A DNA stretch of 64,000 bases, from NCBI GenBank assembly GCA_030734395.1, contig JAUZTG010000048.1, positions 186,001 through 250,000 on the forward strand, read 5' to 3'. The position numbers and the translations under genes were made by a program. The notes beneath the pieces are model-generated. The model searched no databases and was not told the origin of the DNA. It saw only the letters and a list, made by a program, of their open reading frames with translations. The number at the start of each line of letters is the position of its first letter. Within the stretch, counting starts at the first letter, position 1. This document shows positions 10,874-21,612 of the stretch, piece after piece. The stretch comes from Sarocladium kiliense (taxonomy: Eukaryota; Ascomycota; Sordariomycetes; Hypocreales; Sarocladiaceae).

Positions 10874-11900
10874 ATGCGCATTGTCGTCGCCCCGGCCTCA
10901 CCACGAACCGGAAGAGCCACAATCGAGGCTTTACTGCAAGATGCATTGTCACCAACCGTGACCGGCGTCTACAGAGACAAGTCGAAGGTCCCGGCTGAGT
11001 TCACTTCAAATCCTTGTTTTGAGGCTGTGCAAGGTAATGTCGGGGATGCCGATTCTCTCGACTTTGGAGAAGCAGACGTCGTCGTCACCATCAGCCCTCC
11101 ACATTACAGTGGGAAGCCTGACCCCATCACTGCTGCTAGAACAAATGCAGAGAACGTTTTGAAGGCTGTGAGAAATTCTGAATCGATCAAAAGGCTGGTT
11201 TACGTCTCCAGTGTGGGTGCCGAGCATGAAAGTGGCACAGTACGTTGAGAGAAGGAAGCCCGCCTGCCTGTGAAAGCATACCGCACATTATATTAACACT
11301 TAATCGACTTTCAGGGCGAAATAGGTTCCAATCATGCTGCGGAGAAAGTCCTACGAGATGCTGCCACTGAGGTCGTGTTCGTCCGGTGTGCCTACTTCAT
11401 GCACAATTGGAATCTACCAACTCTACAAGAAAAGATGCCCTTTATCAGTTCAGCAATCTCACCTGCAGAGCTCAAGATCCCAATGGTAGATGACTTGCTC
11501 AGGGGTAAATCTGAGAGTCCATTTGCTAAGTCAGATACAGATCGCGGTGAAGGACATCGGAAATACTTGCGCTGCCCAGGCCCTTGGCGTTGGCAGGCCA
11601 CTTCCTGAGAACCCTTTCACATTCGAGCTTCACGGGCCCCAAAGCTATTCAACAAATGATGTCCGGGAAGCTCTTACTGAGGTGCTTGGAAAAGATGTCC
11701 GGGCTGACATTGTTCCAAAAGAGAGCCTTCCTGACTTCTTCTCCTCTTTCCTTCCGCCCAACGTCGCCCAGCTGTTCGTCGAGATGACCAGAAGCTTCCT
11801 TCCTGGCGGTGTTATAGATGCCAGCCATCCAGCCTCAGGAAGGGTGGAAAGGGGTAAGGTAAGCCTAGTGGAGGGCTTCAGAGATATGCTGGCCGCTTAG
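10874..11900 (+). CDS. NmrA-like NAD(P)-binding protein
   Basis: Three exons: 10874-11239, 11315-11485 and about 11541-11900, giving about 298 residues, the usual length for the NmrA/atypical short-chain dehydrogenase family. The N-terminus (Arg-Ile-Val-Val-Ala-Pro-Ala-Ser) followed by Thr-Gly-Arg is a degenerate dinucleotide-binding turn after beta-strand 1. Val-Tyr-Val-Ser-Ser-Val-Gly-Ala is the strand with the conserved Ser, and Asp-Ile-Gly is the typical late motif of the family. Family members are redox sensors or reductases acting on small molecules; the substrate here is unknown. The second intron (donor GTAGAT at 11486) is less certain, because two acceptors, 11534 and 11540, both keep the frame. 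A palindrome lies just upstream. Confidence 0.78.
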
Positions 11901-12609
11901 TATGAGCGCGAGCACCTTAACATCATCATTCCATCGCTTTACGCTTCGTCTTCTCAACTGTTCCCCACACTCAACAGTCTTAAGTAGATAAGTTGGCCAT
12001 TCTATGCGCGTTATATCAGGTTCCGTTCGTCGAACATGTGCGAGGCCACATATAGTTCTGCCTGCCAACGCGCAAAGCTCTTCATTGGTAGTTTGACGTG
12101 CTATATCTTCAGTACACACATACGTCACTGTCAAGGTGGTGAAGAGCCTTGAGTAGCAACTCGTCGCCCAGCTCCCGTGGCTACGGGCCAGTGCGTTCAT
12201 CTTTCGGCGGCTTGGCGGTGGAGTCTCAACTCACGAGTTGCTTGAAGCGGAATACATCAAGCCATGGGGTAAACACCTGGGCATGTTGAGCCTCCGAGTG
12301 CATATTTGCATCGGCTGTTTTCCTGCTCACAAAGGTATATCTTGACGTTTGTACTCTAGCAGGTATCAAAAAAGACGCCTCTGCGTTATGATACTACGTA
12401 ACCCAGTATTAACCGGCCTCGCTTTCCGAGTCTGAGGAATGGTGAGCGCCGCGCATTAGGAGCTTGGCCAGCTTTCAGCCGCATCCACGATGGCTCCATA
12501 AGCTGGCCTGGGCAGTGCTGAGCATGTATTTAACAAGAAGGTATGCCAACTAGAAATCATGAAGAAGCCGTAAACTTCGCACTGATAATCGCCCTTTAGC
12601 TTGCCCACC
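11901..12609. other. intergenic, nothing recognised
   Basis: About 0.7 kb. No gene supported on either strand. It should contain the 3' UTR of the NmrA-like gene and the promoter of the putative surface protein. Confidence 0.5.
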
Positions 12610-13681
12610 ATGCCCACCACGACCGCTTTATCTGCTTACAACATCTTCAATCTTGGCACGATAGACACGGCATATGCGCTTCCGACATCATGCATTACAA
12701 CTTCAGAGCCCTTCAAAGTAGCCGTGCAAGGCTTCCCCATCCCTGGGACGCGCCGATCCATGAACCAGTGTGATCCGAAAACGTATGGTGACTGCATACC
12801 CGGTGGCCAAGACTATGACTCGACTGTGATGGCGGATATCAGCGCACCGACTAGAGGCTTTCAAATGCAATACCATTCCCCAGCATCCAATTGTCCTGAA
12901 GGATGGGAAACGGTTGGAGTGGCTGAGAAAAGCGGACGAGGAGCACGAGGTGATGCTAGTGTCTCAGGAGCATTCTCCGGTACGCACTTTGCTACAGGCA
13001 CGTCGACAAGTTCACTGCCATGGTGGAACCCCAAGCCGAACATCTTGCTCGAGGCTATGGGGCCAGGCGAGACCGCTGTGCTGTGTTGCCCGAGGTACGC
13101 ATTGTGAATTAACAACCTTCGTAACAGCCTGGCCGCTGACGAACAACAGCAATTTTACTGCTGATCCCATGGGAGACTGCTATCAGACTCTCGAGCTTGA
13201 GGACTGGCCAGAGACAAGATGCGATCTTAATGGCGGTGGTCTAATGTCCCGGGCCTCTTTCACTTACAACGGAGAAAGAATTTATGGCTGGGGTTACTCC
13301 GTAACGGCCACCGAGTCGGAGATCGAGCGCGAAACATCCATTTACAGCCATACTTGGGACAGAATCTTGCCGACCATTGTCGCAAGCACGACGGGCTACA
13401 CGTACTTCCCGATGTTGACGCTGGTCAATGGTGAACCTACCGAGACTCGGCCTGTCGGAGGGAGTGATGAAGATGATGATACATGGACAGATCGCGGTGG
13501 CTCTGTAACGACTGATAGTGAAGAAAGAGCCACAGAGACGGAAGAAGGATCTGCTTCTGAGACTTCAGACAATGCTGCAAGTCGGCGTAAGGGAGATAGT
13601 CATTGCGGAGGCCTGGCGACACTTGCGATGTTCTGGGGCGTTGCAATAGCAGTAGGCGCAGCTCTTATGGTGCCGTTCTGA
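12610..13681 (+). CDS. putative cell-surface protein with C-terminal hydrophobic tail
   Basis: Two exons, 12610-13094 and 13150-13681, joined across a 55-bp intron so that Cys-Cys-Pro-Ser-Asn-Phe-Thr is formed; 338 residues. It resembles a loose class of fungal surface proteins in which Tyr-x-Ser-Pro and Cys-Pro-x-Gly-Trp/Tyr repeats precede a Cys-Cys-Pro-Ser motif, then an acidic Ser/Thr-rich stalk and a hydrophobic end. The last 22 residues are hydrophobic and reach the stop, as in a GPI-attachment signal or a tail anchor. No signal peptide is visible at this start, so a 5' exon may be missing. Function unknown. Confidence 0.62.
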
Positions 13682-14343
13682 ATTGCTGAGGAGTGACTGG
13701 GAGGCTGATTTGTTGTCGTCAATTGTCATAGCTCAGCGGATCAATACTAAGGTTCCTCCCCAACGCGGAACGCTATGACAGCCATGATCGCTTGATGCTT
13801 CTGGTTTCGGTCAGCATGGTTGAAGTCTAGGACAAACTTCCTCATCTGATGCTAAACGAAGTCTTCGAGCTTTTCCTGATGGTGCTTGTGTTGCTCTGAT
13901 GTAAGGACTGGGTGTATATGGACGTGATCGACATCAGGTGCACACCGCCCGGTGTAGAGACGTCTCTATGAGATCTGAAAAGTAGCTCGCTCGCATATTT
14001 CAAGATCGTTACTATCTTTTGCTCGATCAGTTTACCGTCATGAGCAAGTAAGGAGGTTCGAAGCAAGGGTACCAGCTCTTCCTCTCCTGTGGTCTAGCTG
14101 GAAGCGCACTGTGACCAAATTAATTTACGGAGCATCAAGCATGCCAACGGTTTCTAAGGAAGAGCCCGACCTCCTGTCTCAACTATAATGAACTTTGTAA
14201 GGTATCAATACCATACGACAGATCATCTATCTGAGATACTGTCGGTGTTGTGACATAAGCAGGTCTGGAAGGTCTCCACCCCAGGAGTTCGGGGCGCCAC
14301 CAATGAGGACCTCCAGCATCCTGCATCATCACCAATAACGGTC
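13682..14343. other. intergenic, nothing recognised
   Basis: About 0.66 kb holding the 3' end of the surface-protein gene and the promoter of the M20 peptidase. No coding features or repeats stood out. Confidence 0.5.
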
Positions 14344-15607
14344 ATGAGATTCTCACAACTTGCAGCTGTCCTCTTGGGCTCGGCTGGTCTCATCAGTGCG
14401 AACTCACCCTCGACTGATCAAGAAGCCCGCTCCGATCTGTTGAGCCTGCACAAGTCTCTGATTACTATCTCCTCTACCAGCGGCAATGAGCATGATGTCG
14501 GTCGCTTTCTGGTTGACTATCTGACTCCGAGGGGCTACAAAGTCCACCTCCTCCCCGTAAAGCCCTATGACAATACTCCGCGTGGGAAAGACAGAGTTAA
14601 TGTCGTAGCTTTGAAAAGCACTGACATTTCTAAACCGCGATTGCTTGTCACCAGCCACATCGATGTCGTTCCGCCACACATTCCCTATGAGATTGAGGAT
14701 GGCCAGATCACGAAGGATACCATCATCAAGGGAAGAGGGTCAGTCGATGCCAAGGCCAGCGTGGCAGCTATGATCACGGCCGTTGAATACCTGTTTGCTG
14801 CGGATCGTCTTGCACGCGATGAGGTCATGCTCGCGTTTGTCGTCGGAGAAGAGGTCAATGGTGATGGGATGCGTGCATTTGGCGACTTCCTGGCACAAAC
14901 CCGTCCCGCTGCAGGCTTTGACGCCGCTATTTTCGGCGAACCAACAGAAAACAAGCTCGCTTGCGGACACAAGGGCGGTTTATTCTGCAGTCTCACTGCG
15001 AAGGGCGTACCTGGACATAGCGGCTACCCGTGGCTGGGCAAGTCAGCCAATGAGGTAACCATTCGAGCACTGGCGAAACTTCTGGACACGAATCTCGGAA
15101 GCAGCGAACAATATGGAAACACAACTGTCAACATTGGACGCTTTGATGGCGGTATAGCAGCAAACGTGATCCCCGAAAGCGCGAAGGTCGGGATAATGGT
15201 CAGGGTGGCCATTGGACCGGAGAAGGAAGGCGCAGCAGTCGTGAAGGAACGCATTCTCGATGTCCTCAATGAAGTAGATGATGAGGCTTTCGACCTTGAC
15301 TGCGCTCAGGGCTACGGCTTCGTTGGCTGTGACTGTGATGTTGATGGTGAGCATAGGCATCGACACTAAGAAGAGAACGAAACATGCTAACTCCGAATCA
15401 GGGTTCGAGAAGATCGTAGTCAACTACGGTACGGACATTCCGAACCTCGCTGGCGATCATACTCGTTATCTCTACGGCCCAGGATCTATTCTCGTAGCCC
15501 ATGGCGCCAACGAGAACATCACTGTTGGCAGTCTGGAGCAGGCAGTTGACGACTATCAGAAGCTTATTCTGCATGCTCTTGAGAGCACCCGCAACGAAGA
15601 GCTGTAG
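14344..15607 (+). CDS. secreted M20-family zinc peptidase
   Basis: Two exons, 14344-15346 and 15402-15607, with a GCTAAC branch site in the 55-bp intron; 402 residues. Residues 1-20 are a clear signal peptide ending near Ile-Ser-Ala-Asn-Ser. The M20 metal ligands are in place: His105 and Asp107 in Ser-His-Ile-Asp, Asp135 in Gly-Arg-Gly-Ser-Val-Asp, Glu169/Glu170 as base and ligand, Glu199, and the last His in Leu-Val-Ala-His-Gly-Ala-Asn-Glu. The family (carboxypeptidase Ps10, ArgE/DapE, aminoacylase) cleaves C-terminal residues or N-acyl amino acids, so a role in extracellular or vacuolar amino-acid release is likely. It ends 143 bases from the convergent dioxygenase gene. Confidence 0.87.
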
Positions 15608-15750
15608 CTGCGATAGTCACAAGTGCACACGTGTGCTGGCAATTTCGAAGACACGGTTATTGATACGTTACGTCTGAGATGTTCATGCAGAATAGTAAAT
15701 AGAACAAATACATGGCTAAATTCAGGCCTCCCATAACTCCTGTTGTTGAT

Positions 15751-17011
15751 TTATTCGGCATCCAGAGGGCAGCGTGGAGCGGTATTGTTGACTTGGATGC
15801 CTCCACGCTTCTTCTCTGCGCTATCGTGGAACGGCAGCTTCCAGCCCCCTTCGGATTCCGGCGTTGCCAGCCACAGACGAAGCAAATGTCTTTTCGGGAT
15901 AGGAGGAAGGTTGTCTATATATTGTTAGCTTGTGGTTAAGGCGGCGGTTCGCGATAATAGTGGACTTACCTGTGTATGCTGTCCTGGCATGGAGCAGATG
16001 TGTGTTGCTTACGAACTGGATATCGCCAACTTCCAGCACCATGTGAAGTGCAAGCTTCTGGGCGGTTTCCTCCAGCACAGTCATCGCACGCTGTTGCTCC
16101 TCGCTGAGTGCCGGTATCAAGCCCTTGTCTGAGAAGCGGGTGAGCGACCTCACGAAGTAAGGATCCCATTTAATGTAAAGCCGCTCCTGACCACCGTTCT
16201 CCAGGTAGAAGATGGGCTGGCGTGTCCACTGCTCCTCGCCTTCGGAAACCTCGCCTTTGCGATCGAAGTACCAGATAGGTTGTGTCAACAGGTCTGCGAC
16301 GTCGGGATTTTCCTTCTGCAAGGTGTTCCAAAGGTGGTGGGTGCTGACGATGTCGCTCTCGCCGCCTTCCTTTGCGCGATGCACACAAAGCAAGCCGACA
16401 ATATCGGAATCGTCCGTGTGGAAGAATTGTCGAGCTGTTGTTCGGTAGATCCGGATCTTGTCGATTTGCGTAGCATCGTCACCGACATCCTTGACGTGAC
16501 CGAGGACATGCCCCAGCCCGTTTTGAGAGACGAAGTAACCCAGGTAAGTTCCCAATCCAAGGTATGCGACGGCATTCTTGTGAGGACCCCAAATATCAGC
16601 TGGGAATCTCTTGAAGAGGATGAAACCTTTGCCGTTGATCAAATCCTCCCGCAGCTCTCCAAGGACTTTGCTCAGTGTAGGCAGGGGAAAGTTTTGTTGT
16701 GAGATTCCCGTCAACGGCGTGCCGCTGGCAATGAAGTCATCGGCAGCCTTGCCCAGCTCCTGAACCTCCTCATCGGTAAAGGGCCTGGTCCACCGTTCCG
16801 GGTTATTCTTGTAGTCTTCAGCTTGCCATAGTGTCGGCCCGCTGATCTCCTTGGGGAATTCTGAATAAGGCCGAAGCTTCTCGTACAATGGATTGTGTTG
16901 CCCGGATGTACGAATGCCGTCAGGGAAAATGGACCGCGGGGCTTCCGCGTTCTTAACTGTGATGGCGGCGTGGCTAATGCCGCTCTCTTCGATCAATGCT
17001 CCTGGTGCCAT
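15751..17011 (-). CDS. TauD/TfdA-family Fe(II)/2-oxoglutarate dioxygenase
   Basis: Two exons on the minus strand, 17011-15970 and 15914-15751, with GTAAGT donor and TAG acceptor; 401 residues. Reading through the intron would break the conserved end, while splicing restores Tyr-Thr-Asp-Asn-Leu-Pro-Pro-Ile-Pro-Lys-Arg-His-Leu-Leu-Arg. Iron ligands are His198 and Asp200 (Phe-Phe-His-Thr-Asp) and the distal His341 in Leu-Leu-His-Ala-Arg-Thr; Arg360 fits the 2-oxoglutarate carboxylate clamp. Relatives hydroxylate taurine, alkyl sulfates, carnitine precursors or amino acids, but the substrate cannot be told from sequence. Tail-to-tail with the M20 peptidase gene, so the two do not share a promoter. 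Confidence 0.88.
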
Positions 17012-17810
17012 GGCTGAAATTGAACTGGTGATGCAACAATTGGATTCTGGCTGTGGCGTTCCTGGATTGAAGCTTTTACAATGACCCGAAGAGTTTAAGT
17101 GAAGAAAAAGGTCCGAGCATAGGTAATTATATAGCAGTCACGTTTAATCATCTGCATCGTTATCAACGTGGTCCGCGTCTACCCTCTCTCGCATCATCTC
17201 AGGGTCATGGGGATGGCGTGATCGAGGGTTCAGATCACGCTCGCCGGACCAAAGGCCACCACCACAAATCAAGGTTTCCCAGCAATCACAGCCAGCGATC
17301 TACAATATGGAACGATAGAAACTACACCAATGCGGGGAACCCATCCCAGTCTCCAATAGCCTGGAGTGTGTGTCACAGCTCAGATTGTGCCATCTGGGGA
17401 GTTCAATTGCTCTGTATGCAGTGCAAGCCTACCCGACTGGGAACCTGGTTTCCTGTATCAAGCGGCTGAAGGTGATTGATTGCGTGACATAAGCTCCATT
17501 GTCCCTGGAGCTAACTTCTTGACTGGCGTGAAATACCTAATGGCCCCTGATGCCCGTCGTCTGTCCGTAGCAGTCCGGCTTATAACATCATGTCTTCTCC
17601 ATCTTACGCCATCGACGACCCACTTCGCCTGTTCAACTTCCACATCATGGTTGTCCGATGTCGCATATTACCTGCCGTAGCAAGAAATGGCTCAGATTTC
17701 AATGATGAATCGGGTTGATCTCAGTGCCGTTGGAGCTCAAGCGGTCGGTGAGATCCGATGATGTGGCGGCACAGGTGCTAGTGGTGGCATCGCTGTGTTA
17801 TGCAGTTACT
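17012..17810. other. intergenic between dioxygenase and Clr5-domain genes
   Basis: About 0.8 kb. Contains the dioxygenase promoter at its left end and the 3' side of the Clr5-domain gene at its right end. No other gene is supported. Confidence 0.5.
17125..17133 (-). promoter_or_regulatory. TATA-like box of the dioxygenase gene
   Basis: On the minus strand the sequence reads TATATAATT about 115 bases before the ATG at 17011, a normal distance for a fungal TATA element plus short leader. Confidence 0.5.
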
Positions 17811-19126
17811 CTATATCAATTTGTAACCCTCTCTGCCAGTCCCCGTCTTCGAACCATCAGCATCTACTCTTCTCAATCTTCTGCACTCAATCTTTAGTTC
17901 GTCGTATCTTGGATGGCTCGGGTCTTTGAAGGGCGGTGCGTGCACACTGGCTGTAAAGCGCAAGAGGATGGTATCTTCGCGGCGCACCGAAGATGAGAAC
18001 GCCAAGCAAACCTCGATATGGGCCATGCGAGAATCGAACTCGCCTCCAAAGATGGCGTGGCAAACCTCTCTCAATGTGTTGCCATCTTCTGAACTCAATA
18101 GCTGCCATCTCTCTGAGCTCGCCGGTGCATCGCAGCCGCCTTTGACCACTGCGCCTATGACAGGGCAGTCCTTTGGCCCTTGCATCATATCGCCCAGTGC
18201 TTGAATGGACAAAGGTCCTATTGGTCTCCCATGATGTGCAACCCAGTATCGCACTCCATGAGACGTAAGAATCGAGGAGTACCGGCTTACATCGAGTGGA
18301 GCTGGTTCCATGTCCGTTACCGGCTTTACCAGCTTCACAACTTTGGGATCATCGTGTAGATGTCGAAAGCTGATCATGTTCTCGTCGAAATATTCGAAAA
18401 AGTCTTTTTGACAAAGCTTATAGACCTCTTCGCGATGTCTGCTCATCAGCCAGCCTGGAGATGGAGACATCGGAGGACAGACGTCTTTGTGGATTCCAAG
18501 CTGTTGTCCAATGCTGGGCGCCGTAGGACTCAAGGCTTCGGACCCTGGGGTGTGATAAGTCACTCCCAGAGGCGTATCTGAGTATGTTAACGGGATCCTA
18601 GCAAGCTTCAGCATCGGAGGGTCAGACCTGCGGATGGCGATGGAGCCTGCATCGACTCGGAAACCCTCGAGACCGTGGGTCTCTGAAGCCTGTCAAGTGA
18701 TAGCGGCCGACCATGATGAACAAACGCCGTGTCTTTATGATGGTGTACCTTGCGAGCATCCCGTTTCGCAAGCAATATCCTTTTCTCCTCCTGGCTCAAT
18801 TTCTTGTGCAACCCCCATACATCGAATACCTCCAAATATTTACGGCGACTGCAGCATGCGTCGTCTTAGTAAAGTGATAGCACCCATAGCACGAGGCCGG
18901 CCTCTTGCTTCAGGAGATTGAATAGATCGCACCTTGCAGTAAAGCCTTGACTTTTCATGTGAGCAATAATATCCGTCAAGTTCTTCCCTTCGTCGATATA
19001 CAAGTAGGTCAGTTGATCTTTTTTGGCCTCCCAGTCTTCGACGTTGTGATGATGCCGCTTGGTCTTAGCCGTGTCAACCTGGCGTTGTCGAGGCTTCGAT
19101 GCCTCAAGCCCATTCGCGCAGGTCAT
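17811..19126 (-). CDS. Clr5-domain protein, possible transcription factor
   Basis: Three exons on minus: 19126-18933, 18848-18749 and 18689-17811, giving 390 residues. The Clr5 domain is assembled only when the first intron is removed: Trp-Glu-Ala-Lys-Lys-Asp, then Leu-Tyr-Ile-Asp-Glu-Gly-Lys-Asn-Leu, then Gly-Phe-Thr-Ala-Ser-Arg-Arg-Lys-Tyr and Trp-Gly-Leu-His-Lys. This is the full motif expected near the N-terminus of this family. The remaining 300 residues have no domain that I recognise; a longer frame upstream of 19126 lacks an ATG, so the start could be in a missed exon. Clr5 proteins are thought to be DNA-binding regulators. Its neighbours are a dioxygenase and the GH131 glucanase. Confidence 0.78.
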
Positions 19127-20172
19127 GAAGGTAGTTGAGCGCCTGTTACCGCTGGTTCCCAACAACAGCAATGAGGGATCAGTAGCACGGCAGGCTTCAG
19201 TGACCAAAATTTCATGACCATTGCCTGCAACAAGACATATGCGGGGTGTGGCGGTGGGTGACGACGACCCTGTATAACCCTGTCTGTCTATGCATGCTTC
19301 GTATTGGTTGACAACACGCGAGAGGGGCGAAGGATTCACGACAACTGTCCAGGAGATCTGACTCTGATGACTCCGCCGAATACTTACCTAATCTGGAGAA
19401 AGCAATGGTGTTTGAAAAGGTGTTGTCGCGACTGAGCCTCGGACACTCGTGCCAGCATGTAGCTGTCCGTCTTGTCTACAGGGGACCACGAGCCGCATGT
19501 TTCCCGACTAGCAGTTCTGTGCGTCTCCTTCTCTTAAGGAGCACATCGCTGATTGGCGCCTACGCTCACCGAGACTCTGGTGCGATAACTGATTTTGACG
19601 AGACATGGAAGCCGCTCTGGATGGCTGTTAAGAACATCTCCTACGGGGCCGGGAAGCCTTGGGTCGAGAGTCAAACCCCGTAGCGACTAAGCTGCATTGT
19701 CTCGCGGAATCGATGCGGAACAGAACATACGTCAAAAACCATCTGCTTCAACGACAGTAAGAGCAGTAACTGAAAGAGAGAAGTCATTGGGCGATCGCGG
19801 AGATCGGAGCGCCGAGCCGGCATGTTCCACGGACAGTACTTAGCCAATTCGAAGCATGGACTCATGGTCTCCGGGATATAATTGCCATTTTCGGCTCCAG
19901 CGGTTCATTAATCTCAGACCGTCCCAAGCGCGACGCAAAAGGCCGCATTCTCGCATGCTTTATAGGGGCAGAATATTAGGTCAATTCTAGTGCTCCGTTC
20001 TGAAGTGTCATTATTGTGTCCGGGGCAATACTATCGGAGCATCACCCTCCTGAAGCGGACACGGGCCAGGGTATATAACTCCGTTGTGCCCTCCTGCGCA
20101 GAGACAACAGCCACCCTATGTATTCCTCTCACAGCAAATCATTTCTTGTCGATTTGCCTGATAAGTGCAACT
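19127..20172. other. intergenic between Clr5-domain and GH131 genes
   Basis: About 1 kb forming a divergent promoter region for the Clr5-domain gene (minus) and the GH131 gene (plus). A 92-codon open frame at 19405-19683 shows no family features. One CCGGGG hexamer at 20020-20025 fits the CreA consensus, which is too common alone to be meaningful. Confidence 0.5.
20072..20078 (+). promoter_or_regulatory. TATA box of the GH131 gene
   Basis: TATATAA about 95 bases before the ATG at 20173 is a typical fungal TATA position. Confidence 0.55.
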
Positions 20173-21291
20173 ATGAAGTTTTCCCTCAGCCTTCCACTGC
20201 TGGCCGAAGTTGCGGCAGCTACTGTCCTATGGGATGGCCGCTTCAACGACATGTCCTCCTCCAGCGACCTGGAGAAGTGGTCTTGGGGGAACCAGGTCGG
20301 CCCATACCAGTGGTACATTCATGGAAGCGGACCTGTGTCTGAATACGTCAATCTATCTCCTGACTATAAAAACCCTGACGACTCTGGATCGACCAAGGGT
20401 GCGAAGATCTCCCTTACGAGCAGCGCCTATTGGAACGGTCAGAACATGAGGCGAACCGAGCTCATCCCTCAGACTTCGGCCGCAATTGCATCTGGCAAAG
20501 TCTTCTACCACTTCAGCATCAAACGTTCGGATGTGAACCCCCCATCGACCAACAAGGAACACCAAATCGCCTTCTTCGAGTCACACTTTACTGAGCTCAA
20601 GAGTGGCTGGATCTCTGGTGCGGCTGGCACCTCTGACCCTGAGCTCAAATGGATGGTAGGCGGTCAAACAAAGTGGGCAGTCAATTGGGATGCTGGAGTT
20701 TGGCACAATGTGGCCTACGAGATCGACTTCTCTGCCAATACTGTCGGGTTCTGGCACTCGACTGGCAGCGATGCCCTCGTCCAGACCGTTGCGCCAATCA
20801 GTGCAAGCACAAGCAGCAACGGTGCAGATTGGCATGTTGGCGTGTTGGAGCTGCCGCGCGACGGGTATCCAAACACCAATGAGGACTTCTATTTCTCTGG
20901 GGTGTATATCGAGAACGGGTCGATCACAACCTCCGTCTCAGGACCCGGCGCTGGTAGTGGTGAGGTATCTTAATGCCAAACATTACAAAAGAAGCGTTGC
21001 TAATGGTTTTCCTCAGGAGGCAGCACGTCGAGGACTTCCACTACGCGTGTGAGTTCAACTGCGACGACCTTGAGCACGACTACCTCTCTTGGATCGACAT
21101 CAGTGCCACGCACAACGACTACTTCGCAATCCTCCACAACTTCTGTGAGAACTACCTCGACAACGCAGCCACCAGCTGGAGGCGCAGAACACTGGGCACA
21201 ATGCGGAGGCTCCAACTGGGCAGGGCCAACGGCATGTGTGGCGGGCTACACTTGCTCGTCGATCAATCCCTACTATCACCAGTGTCTTTAA
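20173..21291 (+). CDS. GH131 beta-glucanase with C-terminal CBM1
   Basis: Two exons, 20173-20959 and 21017-21291; the 57-bp intron (GTGAGG donor, CTAAT branch, CAG acceptor) joins catalytic domain and linker in phase to give 353 residues. A signal peptide ends near residue 17 before Thr-Val-Leu-Trp-Asp-Gly-Arg-Phe. The GH131 core shows Trp-Ser-Trp-Gly-Asn-Gln-Val-Gly-Pro-Tyr, Arg-Arg-Thr-Glu-Leu-Ile-Pro-Gln and Glu-Ser-His-Phe-Thr-Glu-Leu-Lys. A Ser/Thr-rich linker leads to a family 1 cellulose-binding module (Gln-Cys-Gly-Gly, Gly-Pro-Thr-Ala-Cys, Tyr-Thr-Cys, Tyr-Tyr-His-Gln-Cys-Leu) at the very end. Known GH131 enzymes cleave beta-1,3, beta-1,6 and beta-1,4 glucans. Acts outside the cell on plant or fungal glucan. 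Confidence 0.92.
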
Positions 21292-21514
21292 AGTAGAAGA
21301 GGGACTTTCCTTTGTATATATCGAAGACATTAGGAGATACATACTGAATACACGAACATATCAGAAGACGCAAAATGTGGCCCTTGCCTACCTCATCTTT
21401 CAGTAAACCTCAGGATGCTTGCGAGGCCGTTATGCCAGTTCTCTCGGTCTAATACCGATCGCAGGCCCGGCCCCATCATACGTCTGGCGAGGGAAGTGAA
21501 CTTCCATAGTAATA

Positions 21515-21612
21515 CTCAGAGCGAGTAAAATAGTAATACTGATATACGATAAAAATAGTAACACCAATGGTAAGGTAGAATAGTAATAGCAATAGCAATG
21601 CAAGATAGTACT
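21515..21612. repeat. imperfect AGTAATA/TAGTAATAGCAATA microsatellite
   Basis: The motif AGTAATA recurs several times, followed by AGCAATAGCAATGCAA. The stretch is distinctly A/T-rich against its surroundings and looks like a degenerate simple repeat. Confidence 0.65.

Noticed and set aside
18020..18050. tRNA T-arm-like sequence (GAGAATCGAACTCGC)
   Set aside because: No matching acceptor, D-arm or anticodon arm; it lies in the coding sequence of the Clr5-domain gene.
19405..19683. 92-codon plus-strand frame
   Set aside because: No family features and no supporting promoter or splice signals.
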